The notes beneath the pieces are model-generated. The model saw only the letters and a program-made list of their open reading frames with translations, ran no database searches and was not told the DNA's origin. Shown here one piece after another: positions 63,680 through 64,000 of a stretch of DNA of 64,000 nt. Numbering within the stretch: position 1 is the stretch's first letter; each line of letters opens with the position of its first letter. Position numbers and translations under genes: made by a program. This DNA comes from Certhia americana (lineage: Eukaryota; Chordata; Aves; Passeriformes; Certhiidae), in assembly GCA_018697195.1 (NCBI GenBank), contig CM031864.1, positions 15,319,286-15,383,285 of the forward strand, given 5' to 3'.

Positions 63680-64000
63680 CTGGTAGAGATGCCGAGTTCT
63701 AGATGAATTTCAAACCCCTTCTGAGAGGGCTGGGACAGTGGGAACAGAAAGTGGACACATCTTGGTGTGGGCCTGGCCCACCAAGGCCCAAGACCTGGCC
63801 AAGACCAAATGCCAAGAACAACTCTTGTCTGAGGACTGCAATGACTTATTACTGGGAAAGGTTCTCTCTGCTATGACCTCAGTGGATTTACCTATGGCAA
63901 TAAGCATTAATAACAGTCCAAGAAAAGTAGCTGATAAGACTGGGTACTGTATTAATAAATCCTTGTTTATTAATCTCCCTAATAAGAAACTTTCCATGGA
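63680..64000. other. Possible retroviral LTR-like fragment at the right edge
   Basis: A moderately GC-rich stretch ends in a run with repeated AATAAA-like and TTTATTAAT elements (63,951-63,990), which resembles the end of some avian LTRs. No flanking target duplication or primer site is visible because the window ends. This is a weak call. Confidence 0.2.

Noticed and set aside
1..64000. An undescribed multi-gene system, CRISPR array, tRNA or rRNA
   Set aside because: Both genes belong to known vertebrate families. No regularly spaced repeats with spacers were seen, and no cloverleaf or conserved RNA gene sequence was recognised.

Overview
The window looks like nuclear DNA from a bird, or at least a sauropsid. 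It has split genes with GT-AG introns, three CR1-type LINE remnants, introns that are short for the gene family, and a vertebrate gene order. It holds parts of two genes, both on the minus strand, so genes read from high to low coordinates. I see no bacterial features, CRISPR array, tRNA or rRNA.

Positions 22,199-63,451 hold the 3' part of COL24A1, the alpha-1 chain of the fibrillar collagen type XXIV. I placed 34 coding exons by hand. 29 of them encode 589 residues of Gly-X-Y triple helix. The last five encode a 235-residue C-propeptide with all eight fibrillar cysteines, ending in VCFL and a stop at 22,199-22,201. Nearly all helix exons have the fibrillar sizes (45, 54, 108 nt) and each starts on a complete Gly codon. 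The 5' part (signal peptide, N-propeptide, early helix) lies beyond the right edge.

Positions 7,474-19,720 hold the 5' part of ZNHIT6 (BCD1), a HIT-zinc-finger protein of box C/D snoRNP assembly. Eight exons join in phase to give 220 complete codons. The last exon or exons were not found and probably lie left of the window. ZNHIT6 next to COL24A1 on the same strand matches the human 1p22 order as I recall it and supports both names. The COL24A1 stop and the ZNHIT6 ATG are about 2.5 kb apart.

The ZNHIT6 start sits in a CpG-rich block (about 19,440-20,330). That block contains a 17-bp minisatellite with exactly 18 units (19,826-20,131). Because 17 is not a multiple of 3, the tract is open in every frame on both strands and produces long false ORFs. 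One frame, however, runs in phase into ZNHIT6 exon 1.

Other points of interest are a perfect 75-bp direct repeat on either side of one COL24A1 exon, one Gly-X-Y imperfection in a 57-nt exon, and a (TTG)n tract at a splice acceptor. I found no evidence for an undescribed multi-gene system. Most intron sequence is AT-rich and unremarkable.
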